From positions 1,195,912 through 1,259,911 of the forward strand of contig CAJNOP010000001.1 in assembly GCA_905250075.1 (NCBI GenBank): a DNA stretch of 64,000 nt, in the 5' to 3' direction. Within the stretch, counting starts at the first letter, position 1. Every line of letters begins with the position of its first letter. This DNA comes from Rotaria sp. Silwood1. Taxonomy: Eukaryota > Rotifera > Eurotatoria > Philodinida > Philodinidae. The notes under the pieces were generated by a model that was given only the letters and a program-made list of their open reading frames with translations, was not told the DNA's origin and did not search any database. This document shows, one piece after another, positions 52,460-62,430 of the stretch. Position numbers and translations under genes: made by a program.

Positions 52460-53301
52460 TGTTTTAACCACAAATTTATTAATAATTTTAAATTTTCATC
52501 TACGAGATATAATGTAAATATCAAATAATAGACAACGTTTATATACTATACATGCTTGTTGACTGTACTGCGATTGAAATGACTCAGTGTATTATATCAT
52601 GGAATATGGAGAGAACAAGGTAAAGAAGAGAAAAAAAAATATATGAATATGACGAGTCATCGTCAGCAGATAGTCATGTCTAGTGTTGGACGGGAGCAAA
52701 GTTTATTCACTTTACTTCAATTATGATAAAACTGCAAAGGACATCTGTTCTCAGAGTGCACCCTCAAGACACATGATGTTTACCTCGAACATATATGCTA
52801 GATTTTTTTTTGTCGAATCATTCATGATTTTATTTCTACTGAGAACAAGAAAAAAAAATTAAGTAGTTATTCGATACATCAAAAAAAAAAAAAAAAGAAA
52901 CGAAGAAATAAAAATAAATCGTATTTTGGCACAAAATATATAGCATTCTCAATAGAATAACAATTATAACCAGAATCATTCAATAGCAAAGAATCAAAGG
53001 AAGAAAAAAAAATACCAAAAGTACACACCGGATGTGAAGAGAAACAAACGTGTACAATGCAAAATTACCATCCCGAGAATAAATAATAAAAAAAAAGTGT
53101 AATAGAAGAATATGTGTGTATGTGTTCATTAACGAAAGACTAAGCATTTCTTGTTTTATAGTGATAAGAATAATAAAGAATAGCTGTGTTATCTGGCAGA
53201 ATGAAAATAAGAAAACTAAATAAAAAAATAAAATAAAGTAAAACATTCTTTTTGTTTGCTTGCTTGTTTTTGTTGCCATTGGTTTCTTTTTTTTTTGTGC
53301 C
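52460..53301. other. Intergenic: RH-gene promoter side, DUSP 3' side
   Basis: Contains a poly-A run near 52880-52896 and T/A-rich frames with no similarity. 52.9-53.3 kb is probably the 3' UTR of the downstream phosphatase gene. Confidence 0.5.
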
Positions 53302-56300
53302 CTACTGAAGATGATAACGATTATAAGATGATGGAACATATTTGACTGTTCGATATGCATTAAATTTAGTTGGAATGACAAATTCACGAGTTAATTCAAA
53401 TGGTTTTGTTGATGTGGAATTTATACGTGATTGTTCAGGTTGTTGCCGATTTATTGAAGAATTTGTTATATTATTATTTCCAGTTGTTGATGCATGATTT
53501 TGATATACAGTCGATGAACTCACCGGACGATTATGACTACTATTAGCAGCATGATTATAAGTATTTGTATAACTAGATAATGTTGTTGTTGATCGTGGAG
53601 GTAATGCACTTGTTGTTGAACGATTAAAAACTGAGTTTTGACGTGGTGGTAATGATAATGTTGGAGATGATGAATATAAAAAAGATGAACGTATTGGTGA
53701 TGAATTACCTAGTGTTGCTTTTGGTGATGATAATGTTCTACCTAATGTATTATTATTTGTTGTTTGATTTGGTATTATTGTTCTTGTCGGTTGTCGAAGT
53801 GGACGTGATGTTGGCATTGATAAATAAATATCAGGTACAGAACCAAATGATGTATTCACAAATGAAACGGATGTATAACCAAATAAAGATTTTTCATACA
53901 TAATTAACTAAGTAAAACAAAATAACAACAAGAGATTAATATTTTTCTTGTATGTGTAGAAGAATTTCTAATAGTTACTTGTTTGATAAAACCAAAATTT
54001 GGTCCGATAATATGCCGACGAGCACGTAAATAATGGAATGCTTCACGTAATGACATTTGTTTATATTTCATTAAATAGGCTAAAAACAAAAGAATTTAAA
54101 TAATTGAATATCAAAAGGATTTATAAACGAAATAAGTTTGAATCTTTCGTTCGAAACACAAAGAAACAAAACAAATTTCAATTTTATCTTCAGCTAGATT
54201 AATGTATATTAAACAAAAGATTTTTCTGTAATTTCATTTTTCAGAACAGTTTGTGTTGTTAAAATAAGTTCGCACGATAGAATACAAAATCTGTCTCATC
54301 CCTTAAACTGTTCTTTAAGGGTACCCCTCCCCCCTTTCCGGAGTTTCTTGAGAACGGCTCATCAGAAAAATTTGAAATTTTTCGGGACAGATAGATCTTG
54401 ATGAGTACAGTAAAAGTTGTCATAGACTCAAAATTCCCTGATGCTGTCTTCTATGAGATAATAGGGTGACAATGTCGAAAAATGGTCCTAGTTTTCGCCC
54501 CCATTTCTCCAAGACGGTATGTTCGATTGAGCTGAAAATTTTTTTACGGATAGTAGACACTATTTGGGGTGCATATTTTTTTTAGTTTCTTTTTATCTTT
54601 TGTTGTTTCAATAAAAAAGTCGAAATACTGAGCCTACCCTAAAAAGCGCTTGTTTTTATTCCTCTAGCAAATTTTGTGAAAGCTGCCAAAAATCACTAGA
54701 GCAATAATTCTTGAAAAGAAAAAAAATACTCATCCCAAATGGTGAGTAGAATATGTGAAAAAAAACTTCAGCTCGATCTCTCTTACTATGCCGGAGAAAC
54801 GGGGGCGAAACAGTACTTTTCCTACTAAAAATTTGATTTTGAGAAAAAAAATAAAAGAATATAAAATTTTAGCTATTTTCACTATGTAAATTTAATTTCT
54901 CCTCGAATTTTTTAATCTTTAAAGGCAATTGTTGCTTTTCAAAATATAGTCAGTAGATAGACACTACTTGAAACTATACAATGGCCACAAAAACCAAAAA
55001 TGAAAAAAACAAAAATTTTGGGCGAGGAAATGGGGAGGGGGCCCTTAAATATATATAGCATCTTTTACATGCAGTGAATTTGATTTCTTTTTATGATAGG
55101 TAATCGATATGGCTCATCAAGCTTGTATATTCGAGATATATGCACATTAAAAACTGTGCTTCAAATGAACCTTTTTTTTCTCCATCAATATCTTTAATAT
55201 GGAATACAGTGGTTAAGTATATCTTTCTTCATTCTAAAAAAACAAACGCATTTGAACTCCTGATAGGTTCTCTTTCTTCATTCTAAAAAAACAAACGCAT
55301 TTGAACTCCTGATAAGTTCTCTTTCTTCATTACGAAATATATGGATCAAAAAGTAATAATGATGGGTACTGCAGCTACCCTTTGATAATACCATGATTTT
55401 TCTCTGCATCAAAAAAGATATTGATAAAGTTTTCTCAGAAGCTCCGCTAATATTTCCTCCACAATATTTATTTGTTGAAAAAAGGTCGAAAATTATCCGA
55501 TTGTGAAACTCTTCACATTCATCTGATAAAAAAACATTCTCCGTTTGGCTAGTTTCCAACTTGACTTCAGACATTTATACGAAAAACAATGCTGGAAATT
55601 TCGGCATTAAAATCAAGTTCAATATTAAAAATCGACTAGAATAATATATGTTTTGATGAAAAGTAATTTCCACAAAAAACGCATCCCGTAAAGACCACAG
55701 GAAAAAATTTTGAATAAAGTACTGAGGTAATTTGCAGGCGTATTCTTGTAGAAAAATATATTTCTCGTCAAAACATATATTATTATAGTCTGTTTTAGTA
55801 TCGAAATTTCTTTTCAAGCATTTTTTTTTTCGTACAAATAGTTGAAGTCAAGCCGGAAAATAGCCGAACGGAGAGTGTTTTGTATCAGATAAATGCGAAA
55901 AATTGTACGTTTCGATAATTTTCGAACTTTTTTCAACAAGTAAATATTGCAGAGGAAATGTTGACGCAATTGCTGAGAAAATTTAAAGAATTTAAGATGT
56001 AATCGATTCTGATTTTTCTGAAATCGAATCGACTTAATTTTTTAAAAAACTCGAATCAATTTCATCTCTGTAAAAAATTTATGTTTTGATGTTGCAGAGA
56101 AAGTGATCGCATTATCATGAGCTAATTGTAGAGATGTCATTTTTTAACACACTGTCACCCATATATTTCACAGCGGAGAAAAAGATCTTATCAGATTTTA
56201 ATATGCGTTTGTTTTTTCGAATGAAGCAACCCGCATTTAACCGCAGTGTATTCTAAGTCAACAACAGTCCTGGAGAGAAAACATCTATTTTTAACCCAAT

Positions 56301-56777
56301 TTTCAACATGTATACGTCTCGAATGCACATACTGATGACCCATATCAGTTTCTTATCATTCATAGAAACCAAATCCACTATATAAACTTTAATGGGGTTG
56401 GGGCAAATTTCTTATTCTATCGTATAAAAGTCTTTCAAAAACTAATTCCAACAAAACATCATTTAAATAAGAGTATCTTTACCTAAAATAATAGTTGCTG
56501 ATCTTGATCTACCAACATAACAATGAACAAGTGTTTTTTTTCCTTGTTGTAAATTTTGATGTATACGAGCAGTTAATCGATCAAAATAAGGTTGTATTGA
56601 TGTTGTTGGTAAATCAAGTATGCTTACTTTTTCATATTCAACTGTTGGACCAAGATCTTGCATTGGACATTCCGATGATATATTAATAACACAACGAATA
56701 CCTTTAGTTAATATCGCTTGACGGGACTCAAGACCAGATATATACAAATTGTCAATAACTTCTGTAATACCCAACAT
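53302..56777 (-). CDS. DUSP14-like atypical dual-specificity phosphatase (copy A)
   Basis: Three exons on the minus strand: 56483-56777, 53979-54079, 53302-53907, giving 333 aa. The phosphatase domain fills about 1-145. The active-site loop HCYVGRSRSA has catalytic C86 and R92, and the general acid is probably D55 (LDLP). The context after the loop, YLMKYKQMSLREAFHYLRARR…PNFGF, follows DUSP14/18/21/28. These phosphatases remove phosphate from Ser/Thr and Tyr, often on MAP-kinase pathway proteins. The loop has GRS where most relatives have GVS or GIS. The C-terminal 190 residues are Ser/Thr/Asn-rich and disordered. Intron 1 is 2.4 kb and holds two transposon-like elements. A paralogue lies directly upstream on the same strand. 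Confidence 0.88.
54319..55044. mobile_element. TTAA-flanked element in DUSP copy A intron
   Basis: TTAA at 54315-54318 and 55045-55048 bound a 726-bp element. Its ends are inverted: GGGTACCCCTCCCCCCTTTCC on the left versus GGGCCCCCTCCCCATTTCC from the right. It also has an internal inverted pair, about 54500-54550 with 54757-54812 (CGCCCCCATTTCTCC versus GGAGAAACGGGGGCG). TTAA targets suggest a piggyBac-type mobilisation; no transposase frame is present. A degenerate relative lies at 43.69-44.18 kb. Confidence 0.65.
55207..56248. mobile_element. TA-flanked foldback element in DUSP copy A intron
   Basis: The whole 1.04-kb segment is a long imperfect palindrome centred near 55.71 kb. The left end is TA|CAGTGGTTAA and the right end, reverse-complemented, TA|CACTGCGGTTAA, so a TA target duplication (Tc1/mariner-type) is likely. 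Arm pairs include AAACAAACGCAT (left 55237 and again 55286; right near 56207), CATTCTCCGTTTGGCTA with TAGCCGAACGGAGAGTG, and AATAATATATGTTTTGA with TCAAAACATATATTATT near the centre. The left arm carries a 49-bp tandem duplication. Short frames inside are not convincing genes. Confidence 0.75.
55223..55334. repeat. 49-bp tandem duplication in left arm of foldback element
   Basis: CTTTCTTCATTCTAAAA begins at 55223 and recurs at 55272, with a partial third start at 55321, a period of 49 bp. The two full units are almost identical. The right arm of the palindrome has the unit only once, so the duplication arose after the foldback formed. Confidence 0.85.
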
Positions 56778-57175
56778 ATTCTATTTAGAAGACTTTATAC
56801 ATATATACACATACACACACTTGTTTTATTCTAAAATAGAAAAGAAAATATAATTTGATTATTCTTATTATTATCATTATTATTATTTTATTGTTTCATA
56901 ATATTTTCTTTTAATCTTCTTTAAATACACGCACCGAGTTTGATACATAAACGAGATTAACAATTCAAAAACAAACGGAAGAAGACACTCATCTGACGCC
57001 TAAAGAAAATAATTGTTGCCAAAAAAAAAAAACGAAAGAAAAAAAAGTACAAATATTTGTCACGTTAAAGTAGGCGCATACCATTCTTTTCTTTTAAATC
57101 ATTCAAAAAATTATCAGAAAAATAATAATAAAACAAAAATATATATTTATTTCTTTTTTCTGTTTTTTGTTCGTA
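56778..57175. other. Spacer between the two DUSP genes
   Basis: About 400 bp with (TTA)n-like and poly-A stretches. It must hold the 3' UTR of copy B and the promoter and 5' UTR of copy A. Confidence 0.55.
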
Positions 57176-59565
57176 TTAAGGTACTAATGGCTTAATAAAA
57201 CTAGATCGATATGTTGTTTCATAATGTGAATGTTGATGCTCATTATTTGTTGTTGAATTTGATAAAGTACTCGTAACAGTTGTTGGTTGATGAGAATGAT
57301 TATTACGTTGTTTTATATTTGGTGACGTAGTAATTGGTAAACTACGAGTACTAGTATAGGAATTTTGTGATGAAGTTGGACCTAATGGAAGAGAACTATT
57401 TAATGTTGTCATTGAAGGATTTAAATGACTTTTACCATATCGTGTTGGTATTGAAAATAATTGTTTATTTGTTGTAATTGATGGTGTTTGATAAATTGAA
57501 TTGTTAATATTTGTTGAATTTGAAATAATTGTTGGTCGATTTATTGTATTCGAAGCTAATGAACGAGATCGTGTTGTACCAGTAGAATTTGTTATAGATA
57601 CATCTCGAGCTGTTGGTCGAGCTTGATTCGATGATAAAAATAATGTATCATTAGTTGTAGGACTACTAATACTTGGATTATTAAGTGTTGAAACAAATGT
57701 TGGAGCAAAAAATGGTAATGATGCTGGTTGTTGTTGTTGTTGTTGATTACGCATTTGTTTAATTTCTTCAAATGCAACGTCAGGAACATGACCGAATTGT
57801 GTTGGAATCACTGAATAGAAGAAAATTAAGTTATCAAAAAAAAATTGATTCAATCAAAAAAGAAGGATAGAAGGAGATGATAGAAATCGTGTACATTTAT
57901 GTCAGATTAAAAATTCTAAGATGTCAAGCATAAAATTAATTAAAGACTTTATGTTATCGAATTGTTGAAGCCATATGCGTTAAGTTATTATTATAAAACA
58001 TGCTGTCAACAGCTTTATTGAATTATCTTATTATTAAGATAACAGTATGTCATGTAGTCTCTCATATGATAATCTTGTTAAATACCAATTTTTCATCTAG
58101 TTGAAAGTTTTATATTTTCTAGATCAAATTGCAGATTTTCTTATAAAAATAATCTTTTAGATATTGAATCATACTATCAACGACAAAATGTTTTTCAATC
58201 GTATTTTTGATGTTTCACTTTTATGGATAATCAATTGCAATAAAACACAAGATTGTCGGAAGATTTTTTTGTCCTTACCACTCTGTAGAGTTCGTTGTGC
58301 TGATCGTTTTGGTTAAAAAGTATTCAAATTTATTCAATAAGTATTTTGACCTTAGCACCATGAGTTATTAACTAAATTTGAATATATTTTTCTACCAGAA
58401 TGATTAACGCAACAAGTTCTACAGAAAAAAATTTTCTAAGACACTTGTATTTTTCGCGATTGACTACTCATAGAAGTATTCATTAAAAATTCAATTCGCA
58501 ACCAATTTATCTCTGATAGATCGACTCAGGAGAAATTGAATTCATTTCACTTACGTTTACAGAAGTAAAGTTATGAATATCATAGTATCCTGATAAGAAG
58601 TACAGTAAAATGGAGTAAATTTAATATCTTACAGGTTCCTTTATTTGACAAATCTTATTATAAGACTGTCAACAACACAGCTATTAGACATACATGGCCT
58701 AAATTATTTAAAATAATCTGACGTTCAATGATGTGCATATAAATCTATGTCTTTAAACATATTTGATTATGCACTAATTAAATGATTTCTATCATTCTAG
58801 AACCTTGTATTAATAGTTGAAAAACAAATAAATGTATTCTATTATTAAATTCATTAAGGACAAACTTACTTTTAACACTATTCTCCTTTTTTATTTGATA
58901 TTCATATGAAATAAGTTGGTTCCAAAAACCTAAATTTGGAAAACAAATTGGCCGATGTCTTTTACATAATAAATATGCATCTCGTAAAGTCATATTCATA
59001 TAACGAGCTAAATAAGCACAAACAATGGTTACACCTAAGCAAAAAGAGTTTTATATTAAAAAAAAGAAAACAAAAACAAAAAAATTAATTGTTTAATTTA
59101 CTTCGACTAATACCAGCCATGCAATGAACAAGTACTTTATTTTGTTTATTGGCATTAATATGAGTATGAATTTTATCAGTTAATATATTAAAATAATTAC
59201 TTATAGGAGCTGTTGGAAAATCAATAATATCAAATTTTTCTAGTTTGATAGGTTTTGGATAAACAATAGGAGTAGACTCAACAGCAACATTCTTTTAATC
59301 GAAAAACAAAAAATTTAAAATTATCGTTTTTTTCTTCTGAAAAGAAAAAAGATACTTACCAATATATAAGTGATACCTAATTTTTGTACTTGTTCAACAG
59401 TTGCAGCCATTTGACCTGAAGAAAAAATTTTTTAAAATCAATATAAGATAATATTTTCATTAGAAACAAACCTGATAAGAATAATTGTGGTGTTATTTCT
59501 GAAATTGACATTAAAAATGTCATTCGATTGAGATTGATCATTGCATTTGAATTCATTAAAGCCAT
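57176..59565 (-). CDS. DUSP14-like atypical dual-specificity phosphatase (copy B)
   Basis: Five exons on the minus strand: 59472-59565, 59360-59415, 59102-59291, 58870-59034, 57176-57810, giving 379 aa. The phosphatase domain is at about 18-165. The loop is HCMAGISRS with catalytic C107 and R113; the likely general acid is D74 (IIDFP). The helix after the loop (YLARYMNMTLRDAYLLCKRHRP…PNLGFWNQL) is close to DUSP14/18. The last exon encodes a long Ser/Thr/Asn/Gln-rich tail with a poly-Gln run, similar in character to that of copy A. The exon junctions differ from copy A: here an intron splits the last Ser of the loop. The start is the first ATG after an in-frame TTG; ATGs a few codons later are also possible. 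About 1.06 kb of intron precedes the last exon. Confidence 0.88.
58262..58478. repeat. Hairpin repeat in DUSP copy B intron, related to 39-kb hairpin
   Basis: About 58290-58345 (GTAGAG…GTTGTGCTGATCGTTTTGG…) pairs with the reverse complement of about 58370-58430 (TAAATTTGAATATATTTTTC…GATTAACGCAACAAGTTCTAC). Blocks such as TGCGCTGATCATTTTGAT and ATGGTGCTAAGGTCAAAATAC have counterparts in the hairpin at 39037-39353, so both belong to one repeat family. It lies in the intron between exons 4 and 5 of copy B. Confidence 0.6.
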
Positions 59566-61088
59566 GAGTATCAAAAGATTCTTTTACTCCTTTAAAATTA
59601 AAATTAAAATAAATATTAAAGATTTAAATCATGCACGAGAAAAATGAAATAAATCAAATTTTTATTAATGCAAAATTTATGAACGTTGAAAAATCAAGAG
59701 GATTATTAAAAAAAGAACTTATTCTTTGCAACACTCCATATATCATGATTGAGTTATTGGGCAAACCTCAATAAAGGCATGTATCCTAGCAACGAACTGT
59801 GAACAACAAACAAAAATCCTGAAAATAAATTATTAAAATCAAATACAATATTTATTAAACAATCAAATTTTCTTTAATTACGGAAAATGCTTTTTTTTTA
59901 TTGAGAAAAACACTTAATCAAAATGTCTCAATATGATTAGTCAATTATTAGCCAATAAAAATTTGTCAAATAGATATTATGAGAATAAAATAAGTGCGTG
60001 AATGAGTGAGGGCGAGAATCCTGTGATTAAAGTAAATATGTTTCGATGTTATAATAGAAAGAAAAATGTCACTGTAACTTATGTACCCATATATTATGGA
60101 AATAATGAGAATTTTCGTTTTTATATTAAAGAGTACGTGGCATACTTCATTCTTAACAGAAAAAGGTACATGCTGAATCAATATTTACTTTTGGCTTAAA
60201 TTATCTATATTTTGGTACACTAATGCTACATACGGTCATTGCTGCAATAATGATGATTCTTGTATTACGTTTGATATAGTACAAGTTTCAACTGCTCTCG
60301 GTAGTATTGTCATTGAGAGAACGATTAATAGTTAGCTTGCAGCATAGAAAATGATAAGTTATTAGTTATTTAGTCAGACAAACAGATTATTGATCGGTTG
60401 AATGGATTGGCATATATATGACAAATTCAAAAAATTTTCTCGTAACATGCCATCTGATCAACTAGTGAAGTAACTTTTCTTCATATGTTTAAAAACATGC
60501 ATTCTTTGTCCAATACATCATTCAATAGGTTTTGTAGAACAACTGTCACTGCTCTAATCAATCACATTAAACAAGAATGACCTGTCCATGATAATCGATT
60601 CACTCATAACTCTTTGCAAGTCCTTTTGAGTGAATCTGAAAACAAACAGTGACTGATGTTAAGCTTTTGTTTGCTAGTGCAAAGATACAAACTCATAATT
60701 ATGCTTCGAAGATATTCAAATGAGTTCATTATTGTTTAATTCTCAAGACCTTGTAGGATTTGATTGAGGATTATTCGACGCATACAAATAAAATTGAGTG
60801 AATAACAAATTGTCTGAATCACTTTAGTGATCCTAATCAAAAGCAAGACTTGGTTGAATAAGTTTAGAAGAAATGGAAGTTTAATTTGCTCTTTCCTGTA
60901 GTGTGTGGGTGTGTGGATGCAGGTCGGATATGTGTGGAAAATGAGCAGCGTTCACACTACACTCTCACACTCACTGTAACCCAACTACATCCTAAGCATT
61001 ATTTCATATCGGATATATTTGCTTGAATTCTATCATGAAACTAATCTTCACTAATTGGTTCAACTAAAATATATGAATTCCCATACAA
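59566..61088. other. Intergenic, upstream of DUSP copy B
   Basis: The DUSP copy B promoter should lie just above 59566. No exon was recognised in the remainder; a TG-rich patch occurs near 60900-60945. Confidence 0.5.
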
Positions 61089-61139
61089 GTCTTCATCATA
61101 TGCAAAATGATGAAAACTCTTCTACTTAAATTCGTATAT

Positions 61140-61405
61140 TTGATGTCAAAACAAGTTGCAAATAGAATTATATATGGTTTAGATATTTGTTCAAGATTAA
61201 AAAAAACAAATCGTGATGAAACATCATCTAGACCACATTTTGCTGGACTTTGGATTACATTCATTACAATAAATGAATTTAATAAAGAACCAAGTCTAAT
61301 TTATGAATGTAGGGAGATAAACCTTCTTCGTTTAATTTTTCTGATTTTATTTCTTAATCGGATGTTTATGATTCAGCTAGTAATGAACCATCAAGTGATG
61401 CTTGA
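61140..61405 (+). CDS. Doubtful small gene or gene fragment, unknown function
   Basis: A plus-strand frame starting MSKQVANRIIYGL uses codons like the neighbouring genes (for example NRDETSSRPHFAGLW). A 68-bp candidate intron (GT at 61309, AG ending 61376) would join …SLIYE-S to SNEPSSDA and a stop at 61403, making about 65 aa. The open frame extends upstream to ATGs at 61107 and 61110. The product is not recognised. It may be the last exons of a larger gene, a remnant, or chance; the minus strand is also open over part of it. Confidence 0.3.
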
Positions 61406-62128
61406 AGGTGGACGATTGAAACTAGTGTAGCCATATAAATATATGATTGATGATATGTACAAATCGTTATACAAATATCAAAAGAAAATCAAACAATGAC
61501 TGGACAATACACAATGATGAATAGTTATGTTGTTGTTGAAAATGTTTACAGAAAAGAAATTAAGTGTTTGTGCCTTATTGACATTGCATATTGACGGATA
61601 TTTTTCGGTCGTTTGTTTCGTTGATCATAGGCGAATTGTTGCTTCTTGTACGGTTCATTATTACACAACGTTGATGACATGAAGAAAAATCATTTATTGT
61701 AATGTTGTGCACTTGTACAAAATTCTTTTTAATTTTTTTGTGTCAATGTTGCTTGTTAATTTTGTTGCAGACAATTGTTATACTGACTAAACCAAAGATT
61801 GATGGTGCATTAATATGATAATAAAACACATCAAATAATAAAGATTCAAAATATCTTGAAAGATACAGGATCGTAAGAGAAGAACGGGGAAAATAATACT
61901 AATAAGAATGAAATTGGAGATATGAAGTTTTTCAGCATACGAAAAACTATTCAGTGAATAGGAATTACATAGAATAGTGACCAATATGATTGGAACGTTT
62001 TTCATAGAAAAACTTTTGTCAACAAATTACAAATATCAAATAATTTTTCTAAATACTTAAGAAATCTTTGAAATATAGATAGCATTTCAGAGACATATTT
62101 GAGAAGGTTCTCTTGTTAGTTACTCAAC
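61406..62128. other. Intergenic, nothing recognised
   Basis: AT-rich sequence with no exon-like frame or repeat pair seen. The last 8 bases form one side of the target duplication of the next element. Confidence 0.5.
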
Positions 62129-62422
62129 CAAGGGGAACAAGCGGACTTCTGCACTTCCGAACTACAAAAGTACGGAGAAGTACAGAGAAGTACGAAGAAG
62201 TACCAAAAAGTACGAAGAAGTATAGAGAAGTAAGGGCTTTCTTCCTCGATTTTTTCCCAAAACAGAACAAAAACGCTCTGTTTTTTAGGAACAGAGTTCT
62301 TGATATTTGTCAAGAAGTACGAAGAAGTACCAAGAAGTACGAAAAAGTACGAAGAATTACAAAGAAGTACCAAAAAGTACGAAGAAGTACAAGAAGTACA
62401 GAAGTCCGCTTGTTCTCCCTTG
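62129..62422. mobile_element. hAT-like MITE with internal GAAGTAC tandem repeat
   Basis: Direct repeats TACTCAAC at 62121-62128 and 62423-62430 flank a 294-bp element. Its ends are inverted: CAAGGGGAACAAGCGGACTT on the left and CAAGGGAGAACAAGCGGACT as reverse complement of the right (one inserted base). The 8-bp duplication points to the hAT superfamily. The interior is made of many imperfect copies of a 9-10-bp unit (AAGAAGTAC and variants AAAAAGTAC, AGAGAAGTAC) in two blocks, about 62165-62235 and 62313-62405, both in the same orientation, separated by an unrelated core of roughly 80 bp. The open frames here are products of the repeat. Confidence 0.88.
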
Positions 62423-62430
62423 TACTCAAC

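Noticed and set aside
55278-55817. 98- and 80-aa frames inside the foldback element
   Set aside because: They lie in the arms and centre of the palindrome, have no transposase motif, and are interrupted.
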